From positions 1 to 64,000 of the forward strand of contig NZ_VDFP01000015.1 of the NCBI RefSeq assembly GCF_009600985.1: a stretch of DNA of 64,000 nucleotides, given 5' to 3'. Shown here piece by piece: positions 25,985 through 34,955 of the stretch; the stretch's first letter is position 1, and every line of letters starts with the position of its first letter. This DNA is from Companilactobacillus halodurans. GTDB taxonomy: Bacteria; Bacillota; Bacilli; Lactobacillales; Lactobacillaceae. A program made the translations under genes and the position numbers. The notes under the pieces are model-generated. The model saw only the letters and a program-made list of their open reading frames with translations. It was not told the origin of the DNA and ran no database searches.

Positions 25985-27284
25985 CAGCTATGCACAGCTT
26001 GATTTTAATGGATAAAGATGACAAACCATTGACCAGAGCTATCACCTGGGCTGACAACCGTGCCGCTAAATACAGTGAAGAATTGAAGGCTAACGGTTTA
26101 GGAGCAGAAATATACGCCAAAACAGGAACGCCGATCCATCCAATGGCTCCATTGTCAAAAATATTATGGTTAAAAAATGAAAAGCCTGATCTCTATCACC
26201 AAGCTAAAAAGTTTGTTGATTTGAAGAGTTATGTTTTCTTTAGACTTTTTGGCGTTTATCGGATGGAGTATTCAATCGCTTCAGCAACAGGAATGTTCAA
26301 TATTTTTAAATTGACTTGGGAACAACAAGCCTTAGATTTATTGGGCATTACTGAAGAACAATTGCCGGAATTAGTTGAACCGACTGATTCGATTTCTGGT
26401 TTAAATGAAAGATATTCAGAACTATTAGGAATTTCAACCGATGTGCCATTTATTTTTGGTGCTAGCGATGGAGTACTTTCTAATTTAGGAGTTGGCGCAA
26501 TCGATCCTGGAGTCGTAGCGGTCACAATTGGAACAAGCGGCGCTGTTCGGGTAGTTGTTGATAAGCCGGTCGTCGATCCGAATGGAAAACTATTTTGCTA
26601 TGCTTTGACCAAAGATAAATGGGTCGTTGGTGGTCCGGTCAATAACGGTGGGATTGTTTTTCGCTGGGTCAAAGATCAATTGTTTGCTCCTGAAAAGATA
26701 ACGGCTGAACAAATGCAAGTTTCTACTTATGATATTTTGACGCAAATTGCAGAGAAGATTCCGGCCGGCTCAGATGGATTATTATTCCATCCATATCTCG
26801 GTGGAGAACGTGCTCCAATTTGGGATGCTTACGCTAGAGGATCATTTTTTGGTTTGACTAGAAAGCATACGAGAGCACATATGGTTAGGGCTGCTTTAGA
26901 AGGAATCGTCTACAATCTTTACATTGTAATGTTGACGATTGAAGGAGTTGCCGGCAAACCTAAGAGTATTCAAGCAACTGGCGGTTTTGCTCGTTCAGCC
27001 TTGTGGAGACAAATGTTAGCTGACATTTTTGAACAAGATGTCACTATTCCCGAAAGCTTTGAAAGTTCATGTTTAGGAGCAGCTGTTCTTGGGATGTACT
27101 CCTTAGATATGTTGACAGTTTATCGGCTGTAAAAGGCATGATAGGTGTAACTGATGTTCACAAGCCAAATGAAAAGAATTTTGAAGTCTATCGTGAATTA
27201 TTGCCAATTTGGTTGCGATTATCAAAAGTTTTAGAACCTGAATATAAGAGTATTGCTGAATTCCAGAAGAAACATATGAAATAA
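25963..27284 (+). pseudogene. gntK: Gluconate kinase (FGGY), 5'-truncated and frameshifted
   Basis: Homology starts abruptly at about 25966 (KGVSFSSAMHSLILMDKD), so roughly the first 85-95 residues, including the N-terminal ATP-binding loop, are missing. The following 1.1 kb encodes a well-preserved FGGY kinase: TWADNRAAKYSEELK, VTIGTSGAVRVV, LGGERAPIWDAYARGSFFG and SIQATGGFARS are all present. Near 27110-27113 one base is missing: the frame changes from SLDMLTVYRL to the correct continuation DSLSAVKGMIGVTD, ending at 27284. The ATG at 25990 is an internal methionine without a ribosome site. Two independent lesions make this a clear pseudogene. Confidence 0.92.
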
Positions 27285-27290
27285 AAAAGG

Positions 27291-27315
27291 GCACGCTTTA
27301 AAACGTGCTTTCTTT
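27291..27315 (+). terminator. Terminator after gntK remnant
   Basis: GCACG at 27291-27295 pairs with CGTGC at 27304-27308, followed by TTTCTTT. Confidence 0.55.
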
Positions 27316-27355
27316 ATAAATATACTTGTAAGCGGTAACAGAAAAGGAGCTAATT

Positions 27356-28705
27356 ATGGACTTTTTAGTACTGATTTTAGGAGTGGCTTTGTTGCTATTT
27401 CTAATCATTAAGTTAAAACTCAACACTTTCCTATCACTGATTATAACTTCAATTGTTGTAGGAATTGGATTAGGGATTCCGATGACTAAAATTGCAACGA
27501 GTATTCAAGACGGTATCGGTGGACAGTTAGGTGAATTATCGATTGTCTTTGGATTTGGAGCGATGCTAGGTCGACTCGTTGCGGACGCAGGTGGAGCTTT
27601 TAGAATCTCACATACTTTAATTGAAAAATTTGGTAAAAAAAGATTGCAATTAGCAATCGTCTTAGCATCATTTATTATTGGGATTGCTTTATTCTTTGAA
27701 GTCGGAATGGTTCTATTAATTCCCATCGTCTTCGCAATTGCGCTTGAGGCTGGAGTTTCTATTCTTTATTTAGGGATTCCCATGGCAACTGCTTTGTCGG
27801 TCACTCATGGATTTTTACCGCCTCATCCGGCACCAACAGCAATCAGTGCTGTTTTGAATGCTAATGCAGGACATGTCTTGTTGTATGGAGTCTTGGTCGC
27901 AATTCCATGTGTTATTGTGGCTGGACCGCTTTATACTAAAGTGGCTCAGAAATTAACTCCTGATGCTTTTGATCGTAAAGGTAATTTGTCAGCATTAGGT
28001 CCACAAAAAGAATTTAAATTAGAAGATACTCCCAGATTTGGCATCAGTGTTTTAACATCATTATTTCCAGTTATCTTGATGGCTATTACTACTATTTATC
28101 AATTATTATTTAATAATGGATCAGTTCCCAAAAATCCTAGTATCTTAGATTCAATCATTGCTTTTATTGGAACACCTGCTATTACAATGACGATTTCTTT
28201 ATTAGTAGCGATGTATACGATGGGATGGGCCAGAAGATTTGAGACTCCCACTATCATGAAAAGTTTAGAAGAAGCGGTTAAATCGATTGCTATGCTGCTC
28301 TTAGTTATTGGTGGTGGTGCCTTCAAACAAGTTTTGATTGATGGTGGCGTTGGTGATTCCGTTATGGAATTATTTAGTGGCGTTAATATTTCCCCATTGC
28401 TACTTGGCTGGTTGATTGCTGTGGTTTTAAGAGTAGCTCTTGGTTCAGCTACAGTTGCTTCATTAACTGCAGCCGGATTAGTTCTACCATTAATGACTTC
28501 AGCTGGAGTTAACCCAGCTTTAATGGTTCTAGCAATCGGGGCAGGTTCCTTAGCGGCTTCTCATGTTAATGATGCAGGTTTTTGGATGTTTAAGGAATAT
28601 TTCGATTTAACCGTTAAAGAAACATTAATGACCTGGACAGTCTTAGAGACCTTGATATCAGTGGTTGGACTGGTCTGTGTTCTTATTTTGAGCGTATTTA
28701 TTTAA
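27356..28705 (+). CDS. gntP: Gluconate:H+ symporter, GntP family
   Basis: Gluconate permease of 449 aa with 12 or more membrane helices. The family signature is seen in MATALSVTHGFLPPHPAPTA and, near the C-terminus, GAGSLAASHVNDAGFWMFKE. The reading frame is intact, unlike the adjacent gluconate kinase, so the transporter is now an orphan here. It starts with ATG after AAAAGGAGCTAATT. A preserved gene could still be used with another kinase, or may simply be younger in its decay. Confidence 0.9.
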   Translation: MDFLVLILGVALLLFLIIKLKLNTFLSLIITSIVVGIGLGIPMTKIATSIQDGIGGQLGELSIVFGFGAMLGRLVADAGGAFRISHTLIEKFGKKRLQLAIVLASFIIGIALFFEVGMVLLIPIVFAIALEAGVSILYLGIPMATALSVTHGFLPPHPAPTAISAVLNANAGHVLLYGVLVAIPCVIVAGPLYTKVAQKLTPDAFDRKGNLSALGPQKEFKLEDTPRFGISVLTSLFPVILMAITTIYQLLFNNGSVPKNPSILDSIIAFIGTPAITMTISLLVAMYTMGWARRFETPTIMKSLEEAVKSIAMLLLVIGGGAFKQVLIDGGVGDSVMELFSGVNISPLLLGWLIAVVLRVALGSATVASLTAAGLVLPLMTSAGVNPALMVLAIGAGSLAASHVNDAGFWMFKEYFDLTVKETLMTWTVLETLISVVGLVCVLILSVFI

Positions 28706-28853
28706 GGATTATTATAAGGATATTCTCATATTTTCAGAATATATCCTAACTATTTTCAAATTTATAAAAAGCAAAATGCCATTAAACCGGCGATAGATGA
28801 AACTTTTATTGCAAAACCATTACTTACATTACAGAAATTGGATATTTTGTAAC

Positions 28854-28882
28854 TTGACAGACGTTGTTGTGTAATAAATACT
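28854..28882 (+). promoter_or_regulatory. Promoter of the LysM gene
   Basis: A perfect -35 TTGACA at 28854-28859 and a -10-like AATACT at 28877-28882 are spaced by 17 bp. The mRNA leader would be about 55 nt. Confidence 0.5.
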
Positions 28883-28942
28883 TGTTAGTATATGCAACAT
28901 AGCAAATGAGGGCTAAACAAATTTAAAGGATGTAATTAATTC

Positions 28943-29656
28943 ATGAAAAAAGTTTTATCTATCGCTTTAGTAAGTACTATGGCTTTAACAGCAATCGCAG
29001 CATCAACAAAGACTGCTCAAGCTGCAGTCTCACTCGACAGTAACCATGTTCAAGTAGAAGCAGGTGATACATACAAGAGTATCGCTGCTAACGCTGGGGT
29101 AACAATCGCTGAACTTGAACAAGCAAACGGCCGTGAAGTTGGCGGATTTGACTTGATTTTCCCAGGTGAAACAGTAACATTACCTGGTGCTACAGCTGCT
29201 CAAGCAAGTACAGATAACTCTGCTACACAACAAGCAACACAAGCAACAACAGAAAATACTGGTTATCAAGCTCCTGCACAACAAACACAAACTCAAGATA
29301 CACAAGCAACACAAAGTGCATCTCAAACAACACAAACAAACACTAATACAAGTGCTTCAACACAAACATCAACATCACAATCAACTGGTACATCACAAGG
29401 AACATACAAGATTTCTTTCTATGATCCAGCTGTCTTAGGTTCAAACATGGGTTACTCCGGTGTTGCCGCTAACCTATCAGTATTCCCTAAGGGTACACAA
29501 CTAAGAATCACACTTTCTGATGGTACTGTCTTGAACAGAACTGTTAATGATACAGGTACATTTGCATACAGTAACCCTAACCAATTAGATGTTGCTATGC
29601 CAAATAACCAAATTCCTTCATACGGTGTTACAACAGCATCTGTTGAAGTGGTTTAA
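28943..29656 (+). CDS. Secreted LysM protein with 3D/RlpA-like C-terminal domain
   Basis: Cell-wall protein of 237 aa. A signal peptide covers residues 1-28 (cleavage near TAQAA). One LysM domain (about 37-80, VEAGDTYKSIAANAGVTIAE) binds peptidoglycan. Residues 82-150 are a low-complexity linker of Thr, Gln and Ser. The C-terminal domain (about 152-237) resembles the double-psi barrel of 3D/RlpA-type proteins, ending in a conserved TVNDTGTFAYSNPNQLDVAMP. Such proteins are common abundant extracellular proteins in lactobacilli and may act in wall remodelling. It is monocistronic, with its own promoter and terminator and highly uniform codons suggesting strong expression. Confidence 0.85.
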   Translation: MKKVLSIALVSTMALTAIAASTKTAQAAVSLDSNHVQVEAGDTYKSIAANAGVTIAELEQANGREVGGFDLIFPGETVTLPGATAAQASTDNSATQQATQATTENTGYQAPAQQTQTQDTQATQSASQTTQTNTNTSASTQTSTSQSTGTSQGTYKISFYDPAVLGSNMGYSGVAANLSVFPKGTQLRITLSDGTVLNRTVNDTGTFAYSNPNQLDVAMPNNQIPSYGVTTASVEVV

Positions 29657-29699
29657 TTTAAAATTAAATACTAAATCTCTTAACTTAGACAAATGAGAT

Positions 29700-29733
29700 A
29701 AAAAAGACTTGATTAAGTTCAAGTCTTTTTTTT
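29700..29733 (+). terminator. Terminator of the LysM gene
   Basis: AAAAAGACTTGA at 29701-29712 pairs perfectly with TCAAGTCTTTTT at 29719-29730, and the T-run continues. Confidence 0.92.
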
Positions 29734-29811
29734 ATTAGATTTTTTCTAAGAAAGCCTCTGGTCTAATTGAACTTTTAATCCTATACTAAGGACTATAAGG
29801 AGGGGGAACGT

Positions 29812-31233
29812 ATGAAAAATACAAGTTCTGATTGTACCGAAATCCTAGTGGGAAAAGCTGCTAGTATGGATGGTTCCACCATTGTCGCTCGTAATGAGGA
29901 TGGCTATGGCCCAATTAATCCAATTAAATTTGTCGTTCATGAAGCTAAGACTCAAGAAGATTCCGTTTATACTTCAGTAACTACTGGGGTTAAAGTTCCA
30001 TTGCCAGACCACGCTTATCGTTACACCGCTACACCACAAGCTGACCAAAGCGATGGTCAGTATGAGGAAGCTGGTATCAATGAATTTAACGTTGGGATGA
30101 GCTCAACTGAGACAACTGCTACTAATGCGAGAGTTTTAGGCTATGACCCATTAGTACACGATGGCGTTGATGAAGAAGCCATGTTGACATTAGTTTTGCC
30201 TTATATTAAGACTGCTAAAGAAGGAGTTATGCGTCTGGGCAAGCTCCTTGAAAAATATGGTACTGGTGAATGCAATAGTATCGCTTTCAATGATAAGAAT
30301 GAAATTTGGCTTTTAGAAACAGCCGGAGGACACCATTGGGGTGCAATGCGTTTACCCGATGATACTTACGCTATCGTACCTAACCAAACTGTCATGCAAG
30401 AAGTTGATTTAAAGGATACTGATAACTTCCTAGTTGCAACTGATTTGGTCGATTTTGTTGAGAAACACCACTTGAATCCACAACCAGGTCACTTTAATTT
30501 CCGTGAAATTTTTGGAACTCAAAGTGAAGCTGATGCTTATTACAACACGCCACGGACTTGGTACGGTCAAAAATTGTTCAATCCAGAAATTGACCAAGAA
30601 CCAACTGATCAAGACATGCCATTGACAAGAAAACCAGCTAAGAAATTGGCTATTGAAGACGTGGAATTCTTCTTATCTTCACACTACAATGGCACAAAGT
30701 TTGATCCATTTGGAACTTTTGCTTCTGGTACCAAAGATGAACAGAAGCAATTTCGTTCAATTGCGATGGACCGAAACCAATGTTCATCAATTTTACAAAT
30801 TAGAAATGATGTCGACGACAAACATTCAGCAATTCAATGGGTTGCAATGGGCTTTTTTGCTTATAGTCCATATGTACCATTCTTTACTAATATTTTGGAC
30901 ACTCCAGAAGATTATAAGAATACGACAACTGATGTTTCAGTAGACAATGTGTATTGGCTAGAGAAGACCTTGTCAGTTTTGATTGAACCACATTTTCACG
31001 AGTATTCAGACACTGTCAATGCTTATCTAGATGCATGTCAATCCTATGCTAGACAACGAGTTGAAGAAACTGATGAAGGTATCCCTGATCAAGATATTTC
31101 ACAATATCTGACTCAGAGCAATCAAAAAACAGCTGGAGAAATTTCTGCTCGCACACACGCTTTATTTGACCAAATCGTCAAGAAAGGCTTGATGTTATCG
31201 AAAACTACTTGGGAAAAAGGTCAAAATTTATAG
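29812..31233 (+). CDS. pepD: Dipeptidase, family C69 (PepD)
   Basis: Cysteine dipeptidase of 473 aa that releases amino acids from dipeptides in the cytoplasm. The catalytic residue is the near-N-terminal cysteine, Cys8 in SSDCTEILVGK, followed by SMDGSTIVARNEDGYG and INEFNVGMSSTETT, both characteristic of the family. Length matches lactobacillar PepDA (about 470 aa). AAGGAGGGGGAACGT precedes the start. It is monocistronic with a terminator 20 bp after the stop. Lactobacilli usually carry several C69 paralogues, and I cannot tell which one this is. Confidence 0.93.
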   Translation: MKNTSSDCTEILVGKAASMDGSTIVARNEDGYGPINPIKFVVHEAKTQEDSVYTSVTTGVKVPLPDHAYRYTATPQADQSDGQYEEAGINEFNVGMSSTETTATNARVLGYDPLVHDGVDEEAMLTLVLPYIKTAKEGVMRLGKLLEKYGTGECNSIAFNDKNEIWLLETAGGHHWGAMRLPDDTYAIVPNQTVMQEVDLKDTDNFLVATDLVDFVEKHHLNPQPGHFNFREIFGTQSEADAYYNTPRTWYGQKLFNPEIDQEPTDQDMPLTRKPAKKLAIEDVEFFLSSHYNGTKFDPFGTFASGTKDEQKQFRSIAMDRNQCSSILQIRNDVDDKHSAIQWVAMGFFAYSPYVPFFTNILDTPEDYKNTTTDVSVDNVYWLEKTLSVLIEPHFHEYSDTVNAYLDACQSYARQRVEETDEGIPDQDISQYLTQSNQKTAGEISARTHALFDQIVKKGLMLSKTTWEKGQNL

Positions 31234-31250
31234 AATATAAATTTATTGAA

Positions 31251-31276
31251 GACTCGAAAAAAATCGAGTCTTTTTT
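31251..31276 (+). terminator. Terminator of pepD
   Basis: GACTCGA at 31251-31257 pairs with TCGAGTC at 31264-31270, followed by six T residues. Confidence 0.85.
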
Positions 31277-31335
31277 GTTGATTAACGAATTAAATGTTTT
31301 AATATACTTAATAATATATAAATTCGGTGGTCGCA

Positions 31336-32181
31336 ATGAAAAAATTTATTTTTGTAATTATTGCCATAATAGGTCTCCTTATCCCGGCGGGTTTGCCAAC
31401 TATGGAAAAAGAAGTTGCAGCTACTTCTAATTCAGAATCAGTTAAAAGACAAGTTCCAACGTTATTTTTTCATGGCTTTGGCGGGACAGTCCGTTCGATG
31501 GACTATTTAATCGATCAATCGCAAATGGACGGTTACGCTACTAGAACCTTGACTGTGACGATTAATCGTCAAGGACAAGTTATTAAAACAGACGGAATTT
31601 GGGAAAAATCAGCCAAAAATCCAGAAATTCAAGTTTTGTTTGTCGATAATCATGAATCAGATTATCACCACACAGCACGATGGATCGATAATTTATTGAG
31701 AATGCTTCATAATAAGTATGGTGTCACCAAGTTCAACGCTGTAGCTCATTCTTGGGGTAATAATGCTGTAATTTATTATTTGCAGCATTATAGTCAAAAG
31801 ACTAATCAGCCTCAAATTGAATCTTTGGTAAATATTGCTGCACCAATGCAAATTTTGAATCGCGATATTTATCGACGTAATGATTGGCGTTATTCGCAGC
31901 AATTAAAAAAAGATTTCCAAACGTATACAGCTCAAGGCTCAACGATTAGAAATCTTCATATTCGAGAATTAAATATTATTGGTCAATTATCTCCAGAAGA
32001 CCATTTTGACGAAGCTGTTCCAGTTTCCTCAGCAGAATCGCTTAAGAAAATTTTTAAGGGACCAAATCAAACTTATCGAGTAAGACTTTTTACTGGAAAA
32101 AGGGCAGAGCACAGTGCTTTAACCAGAAGAAATCCTCGGGTCTTACATGTGATGGAACGCTTTTTATGGGGTCAACCTTAA
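31336..32181 (+). CDS. Secreted alpha/beta hydrolase, DUF915 family
   Basis: Exported hydrolase of 281 aa. The N-terminus is a signal peptide or membrane anchor (FIFVIIAIIGLLIPAGLP). The fold shows the oxyanion HGFGG, nucleophile elbow AHSWGN and a C-terminal AEHSALTRR histidine. DUF915 proteins are esterase/lipase-like and common in lactic acid bacteria, substrate unknown. ATG 31336 has GGTGG six bases upstream; a GTG at 31327 is less likely because it overlaps that site. No clear terminator follows before the small ORF at 32268. Confidence 0.85.
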   Translation: MKKFIFVIIAIIGLLIPAGLPTMEKEVAATSNSESVKRQVPTLFFHGFGGTVRSMDYLIDQSQMDGYATRTLTVTINRQGQVIKTDGIWEKSAKNPEIQVLFVDNHESDYHHTARWIDNLLRMLHNKYGVTKFNAVAHSWGNNAVIYYLQHYSQKTNQPQIESLVNIAAPMQILNRDIYRRNDWRYSQQLKKDFQTYTAQGSTIRNLHIRELNIIGQLSPEDHFDEAVPVSSAESLKKIFKGPNQTYRVRLFTGKRAEHSALTRRNPRVLHVMERFLWGQP

Positions 32182-32267
32182 AATTAACATAACAAATTCA
32201 TTAATTCGTCACATTTGTTCTTTAAAGTGTCACTTGTAAATTATTAAATAATAAATTAGGTGATATG

Positions 32268-32420
32268 ATGAATTTTTTGATTATGATAGTAGTTTTCTTC
32301 TTAGGACTTTTTCTGTTGATGTTTGGAAACTACGTAAAAAATAATATCATCTCAAAACTATTTTATTTTGTCGGCGCTTGCGGTGTTTTATTAGCAATGT
32401 ACATCGCTTGGCCTAAATGA
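32268..32420 (+). CDS. Small hydrophobic membrane protein, 50 aa
   Basis: A short frame with an AGGTGATATG ribosome site encodes a 50-residue protein with two membrane segments (LIMIVVFFLGLFLLMFG and LFYFVGACGVLLAMYIA) joined by a polar turn, GNYVKNNIISK, and ending in AWPK. Two adjacent ATGs (32265, 32268) can start it. The stop codon abuts the stop of the convergent ACT-domain gene with no spacer. The clean two-helix hairpin and ribosome site argue that it is real; function is unknown. Confidence 0.6.
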   Translation: MNFLIMIVVFFLGLFLLMFGNYVKNNIISKLFYFVGACGVLLAMYIAWPK

Positions 32421-32855
32421 TTATTCAATTGCGATTAGTTGAACGTTATCGACTAAATCCGATTGTCTGATTTTGGCAAGTAAATCGTCAATAGTTCCAT
32501 TGAGATGACCAATATCAAGTGAAATGACGACTGTGGCCGTATTGTGAATCGGAATATTTTGGTTAATGGTTAAAATAGACGCATTTGATTCAGAGATATC
32601 AACGAGTACTTTGGATAAAATACCTTGTTGGTGTTGGAGCATCATAGAGATTACTGCTTTGCGGTCGTTCATTTCTTCGTCAGGTAAAAAAACTAAATCT
32701 TTATACTTATAGTAAGTACCTCGACTGATGCCAACGACTTTAACAGCTTCACTGACATTGTTGACTTTCTTGGTTTCAAGCAGGTTGCGGGCTTTTATAA
32801 CTTTATCAAATGATTCTGGAAGAATTGAACTATCGACGATATAATACCTTTCCAT
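32421..32855 (-). CDS. ACT domain-containing protein, UPF0735/PheB type
   Basis: A 144-aa protein with an N-terminal helix-turn-helix-like part (NVSEAVKVVGISRGTYYKYKD, about residues 32-52) and a C-terminal ACT domain (about 65-144). It belongs to the UPF0735 family, which includes B. subtilis PheB. ACT domains bind amino acids, so a role as an amino-acid-responsive regulator is plausible but unproven. I chose ATG 32855 because GGAGGCAAATA precedes it. It is divergent from the oxidoreductase gene. Confidence 0.85.
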   Translation of the reverse strand: MERYYIVDSSILPESFDKVIKARNLLETKKVNNVSEAVKVVGISRGTYYKYKDLVFLPDEEMNDRKAVISMMLQHQQGILSKVLVDISESNASILTINQNIPIHNTATVVISLDIGHLNGTIDDLLAKIRQSDLVDNVQLIAIE

Positions 32856-33001
32856 TATTTGCCTCCTCAAACAATTTATATATTGTATAAATTATATCAT
32901 GCTATTTTGGGCAATTCGCAAAATTTCTTAGATAAATGAGGACGGAAACTGTTAAGTATTTCATTTTTTTGCTATTCTTATGATGATTGGAGATGTTGAT
33001 T

Positions 33002-33694
33002 TTGAAAACTTTAGTAGTAGTTTCTCATCCGGAGATAAACAATTCACAAACGCAACAATTTTTATTACAAGGTGCAAAATTGCAAGATGTTATTTGGCAT
33101 CACGTTGAAGGACTGAGTGAAATTGACGTCGATAAAGAACAAAAATTGTTGATGTCGGCTGATCGAATCATTTTTCAATTTCCACTTTACTGGTATGCCG
33201 CACCTTCAGGCTTGAAGAACTGGGAAGATAAAGTTTTAACAAGAAACTTTATTTATGGCGATGATAATGAAAATTTAGGCGATAAAGAATTCGGAATAGT
33301 TGTCAGCACCGGGATGCCATTAAAAGATTTTCAACGAGGCGGTACGGAAAACATTACTATCGATGAGATTATGGCTCCCTATCACGCAATTGCTGATCGA
33401 GCTAAGATGAAGATTTTGCCAACCTTTAAGATTCCGCAATTTCAATATATGGATGAATCTAAGCAAATGCAATTATTGATTGACTATCAACGTTATCTGA
33501 CGCAGGCTTATCCTGATAGTTTAAGCAATCGTCAAGCGTGGTTTGAACAAGAATTTGCTGATCGCATCAAGAATTTTGATGACACGGACTGTACTCATTG
33601 CGATGCGATTTTGAATACCTTTGCACAGCGTCGTGAAGATATTACTCAATTGAAGAGTACCATCAACTTAATCAAACAAGGGGAGGACGAATAA
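33002..33694 (+). CDS. NAD(P)H-dependent oxidoreductase, flavodoxin-like fold
   Basis: Flavoprotein of 230 aa from the quinone reductase/KefF-YwrO family. It starts LKTLVVVSHPEINNSQTQQF, the FMN/FAD phosphate-binding segment, and has FQFPLYWYAAPSGLKNWEDK, the conserved family motif. A C-terminal extension with DTDCTHCDAI is unusual and could bind a metal. The start is uncertain: TTG 33002 gives the usual N-terminus and has GGAG about 10 bp upstream; TTG 32987 and ATG 32993 are alternatives. A 59-codon gene follows within the same transcript. Confidence 0.85.
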   Translation: MKTLVVVSHPEINNSQTQQFLLQGAKLQDVIWHHVEGLSEIDVDKEQKLLMSADRIIFQFPLYWYAAPSGLKNWEDKVLTRNFIYGDDNENLGDKEFGIVVSTGMPLKDFQRGGTENITIDEIMAPYHAIADRAKMKILPTFKIPQFQYMDESKQMQLLIDYQRYLTQAYPDSLSNRQAWFEQEFADRIKNFDDTDCTHCDAILNTFAQRREDITQLKSTINLIKQGEDE

Positions 33695-33696
33695 TC

Positions 33697-33876
33697 ATGG
33701 ATGAAACAGGAACATGGCTTGCAAAAGAGATTTCTGAGTTAGCTAAAAAGCAAACCGCCTATGAGAATCGTGCCTTCTTGTTGGCAATGAAAAAAGTTGT
33801 TAAAGAACAAAACGAACGAACCGAACTTCTAAAAGGTGAAGTAGATGGCAGACTCTGGAATCATGAACAATGGTAA
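33697..33876 (+). CDS. Small protein of unknown function, 59 aa
   Basis: An open frame starting 2 bp after the oxidoreductase stop, with GGGGAGGACGAATAATC as an excellent ribosome site. The product is soluble, helical and charged: MDETGTWLAKEISELAKKQ, then RAFLLAMKKVVKEQNERTE and a C-terminal GRLWNHEQW. I do not recognise a family. Tight linkage with the flavoprotein suggests that they are made together. Confidence 0.65.
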   Translation: MDETGTWLAKEISELAKKQTAYENRAFLLAMKKVVKEQNERTELLKGEVDGRLWNHEQW

Positions 33877-34043
33877 TAAATAAATAATATAAGTAGCTGT
33901 TTATCTGATTGGTGATTTAAAATATAAGATAAACAGTTTTTTTAAATTGAAATGTTAGTTAACACTAGTAATACAAAAGACAATCATTTTGACTGGTTGT
34001 AACTGAGACGGTATCATGTCTTTAAACGGGGGGCAATAATGAA

Positions 34044-34904
34044 ATGAAATATATTTTAACTGGAGCAACAGGACATTTAGGCGGTCAAATTTATCAAGAA
34101 CTTATCAAATTAGTATCGAGCCATGATGTAACTGCTGCCGTTCATACGGTTTCAAAAGCTAATCATTTAAAAGAAGCTGGTTCAACAATTGTACCGATTG
34201 ATTTTTTAGATGAGGATTCTTTAGTTTCAGCATTTAAGAATCAGGATGTTTTAATTTATGTGCCTAGCAAGAGTCACAGCAGTTTTAGTCGAGTCAGTGA
34301 ATTAGAAAATGTTATTGAAGCTGCTAAAAAAGCTAACATTGGTCATATGTTAGCCATGGGATTCATTGCTGATCAGATAAATAATCCCTTTGATTTGTCG
34401 GCATTTTATGGCTACTTGCCACGTCGTTTAGCTTCAAGTGGCTTGTCTTATACGATTATTAGAAACGCTTTATATGCAGACCCATTGGTACCTTATTTGC
34501 CAGAGTTGATTGAAAGAAAGAATATTATTTATCCAGTTGGGAAAGAAGCTTTGACATTTATCAGTCTAAAAGACAGTGCCAAGGCTTTTGCAAAAGTGGC
34601 TGCTACTAAAGAATTGTTGAAGAATGGAAAAATCTATACCTTCACTCAGACTAAAAATTACACGATGCCACAATTGGCAGAAGTTTTGTCTGATGTTGCA
34701 AAATCTAAAATTGGTTATCAACCAGTAACTTTAGCAGAATTCGCCCAAATTTATAATGAAGGAAACGAAGGCAACATGTTGTCATCCATGTATGATGCTG
34801 GTGGTCGTGGCTTGTTATCTGAAGTCAGTCTCGATTATCAAAGCGTGATGGGACATCCGGCTCAAGATTTAGAAGAATTTCTCAAAGAAAATTATCAAGC
34901 GTAA
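34044..34904 (+). CDS. NmrA/QorB-like NAD(P)-dependent oxidoreductase
   Basis: Atypical short-chain dehydrogenase of 286 aa (NAD(P)H:quinone oxidoreductase 2-like). The dinucleotide-binding loop ILTGATGHLGGQIYQEL is at the N-terminus, and SGLSYTIIRNALYADPLVPYL is the typical central motif. The active-site Tyr-x3-Lys of classical SDRs is absent, as usual for this subgroup. The start ATG 34044 lies behind GGGGGGC. It is convergent with the Rrf2 regulator gene and shares its terminator; Rrf2/YwnA-type regulators commonly control such NmrA-like redox genes. Confidence 0.87.
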   Translation: MKYILTGATGHLGGQIYQELIKLVSSHDVTAAVHTVSKANHLKEAGSTIVPIDFLDEDSLVSAFKNQDVLIYVPSKSHSSFSRVSELENVIEAAKKANIGHMLAMGFIADQINNPFDLSAFYGYLPRRLASSGLSYTIIRNALYADPLVPYLPELIERKNIIYPVGKEALTFISLKDSAKAFAKVAATKELLKNGKIYTFTQTKNYTMPQLAEVLSDVAKSKIGYQPVTLAEFAQIYNEGNEGNMLSSMYDAGGRGLLSEVSLDYQSVMGHPAQDLEEFLKENYQA

Positions 34905-34908
34905 TCAA

Positions 34909-34955
34909 AAAGAGGTTTATCAATTCCTATTGGGAATCGGTAGACCTCTTAATTT
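34909..34955. terminator. Bidirectional terminator
   Basis: AAGAGGTTTATC at 34910-34921 faces GGTAGACCTCTT at 34939-34950 with few mismatches, followed by AATTTTTTG. It separates the NmrA-like gene and the Rrf2 gene, whose 3' end overlaps it. Confidence 0.7.

Noticed and set aside
25990..27132. Complete gluconate kinase of 380 aa
   Set aside because: Homology continues upstream of ATG 25990 without a start or ribosome site, the N-terminal ATP loop is missing, and the last part is frameshifted.
29187..29438. 83-codon frame rich in His, Lys and Gln
   Set aside because: It is the shifted frame of the repetitive Thr/Gln linker of the LysM protein.
34039..34047. Two-codon upstream frame ATG AAA TGA before the NmrA-like gene
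   Set aside because: It overlaps the real start by chance (ATGAAATGA) and nothing suggests it is used for control.
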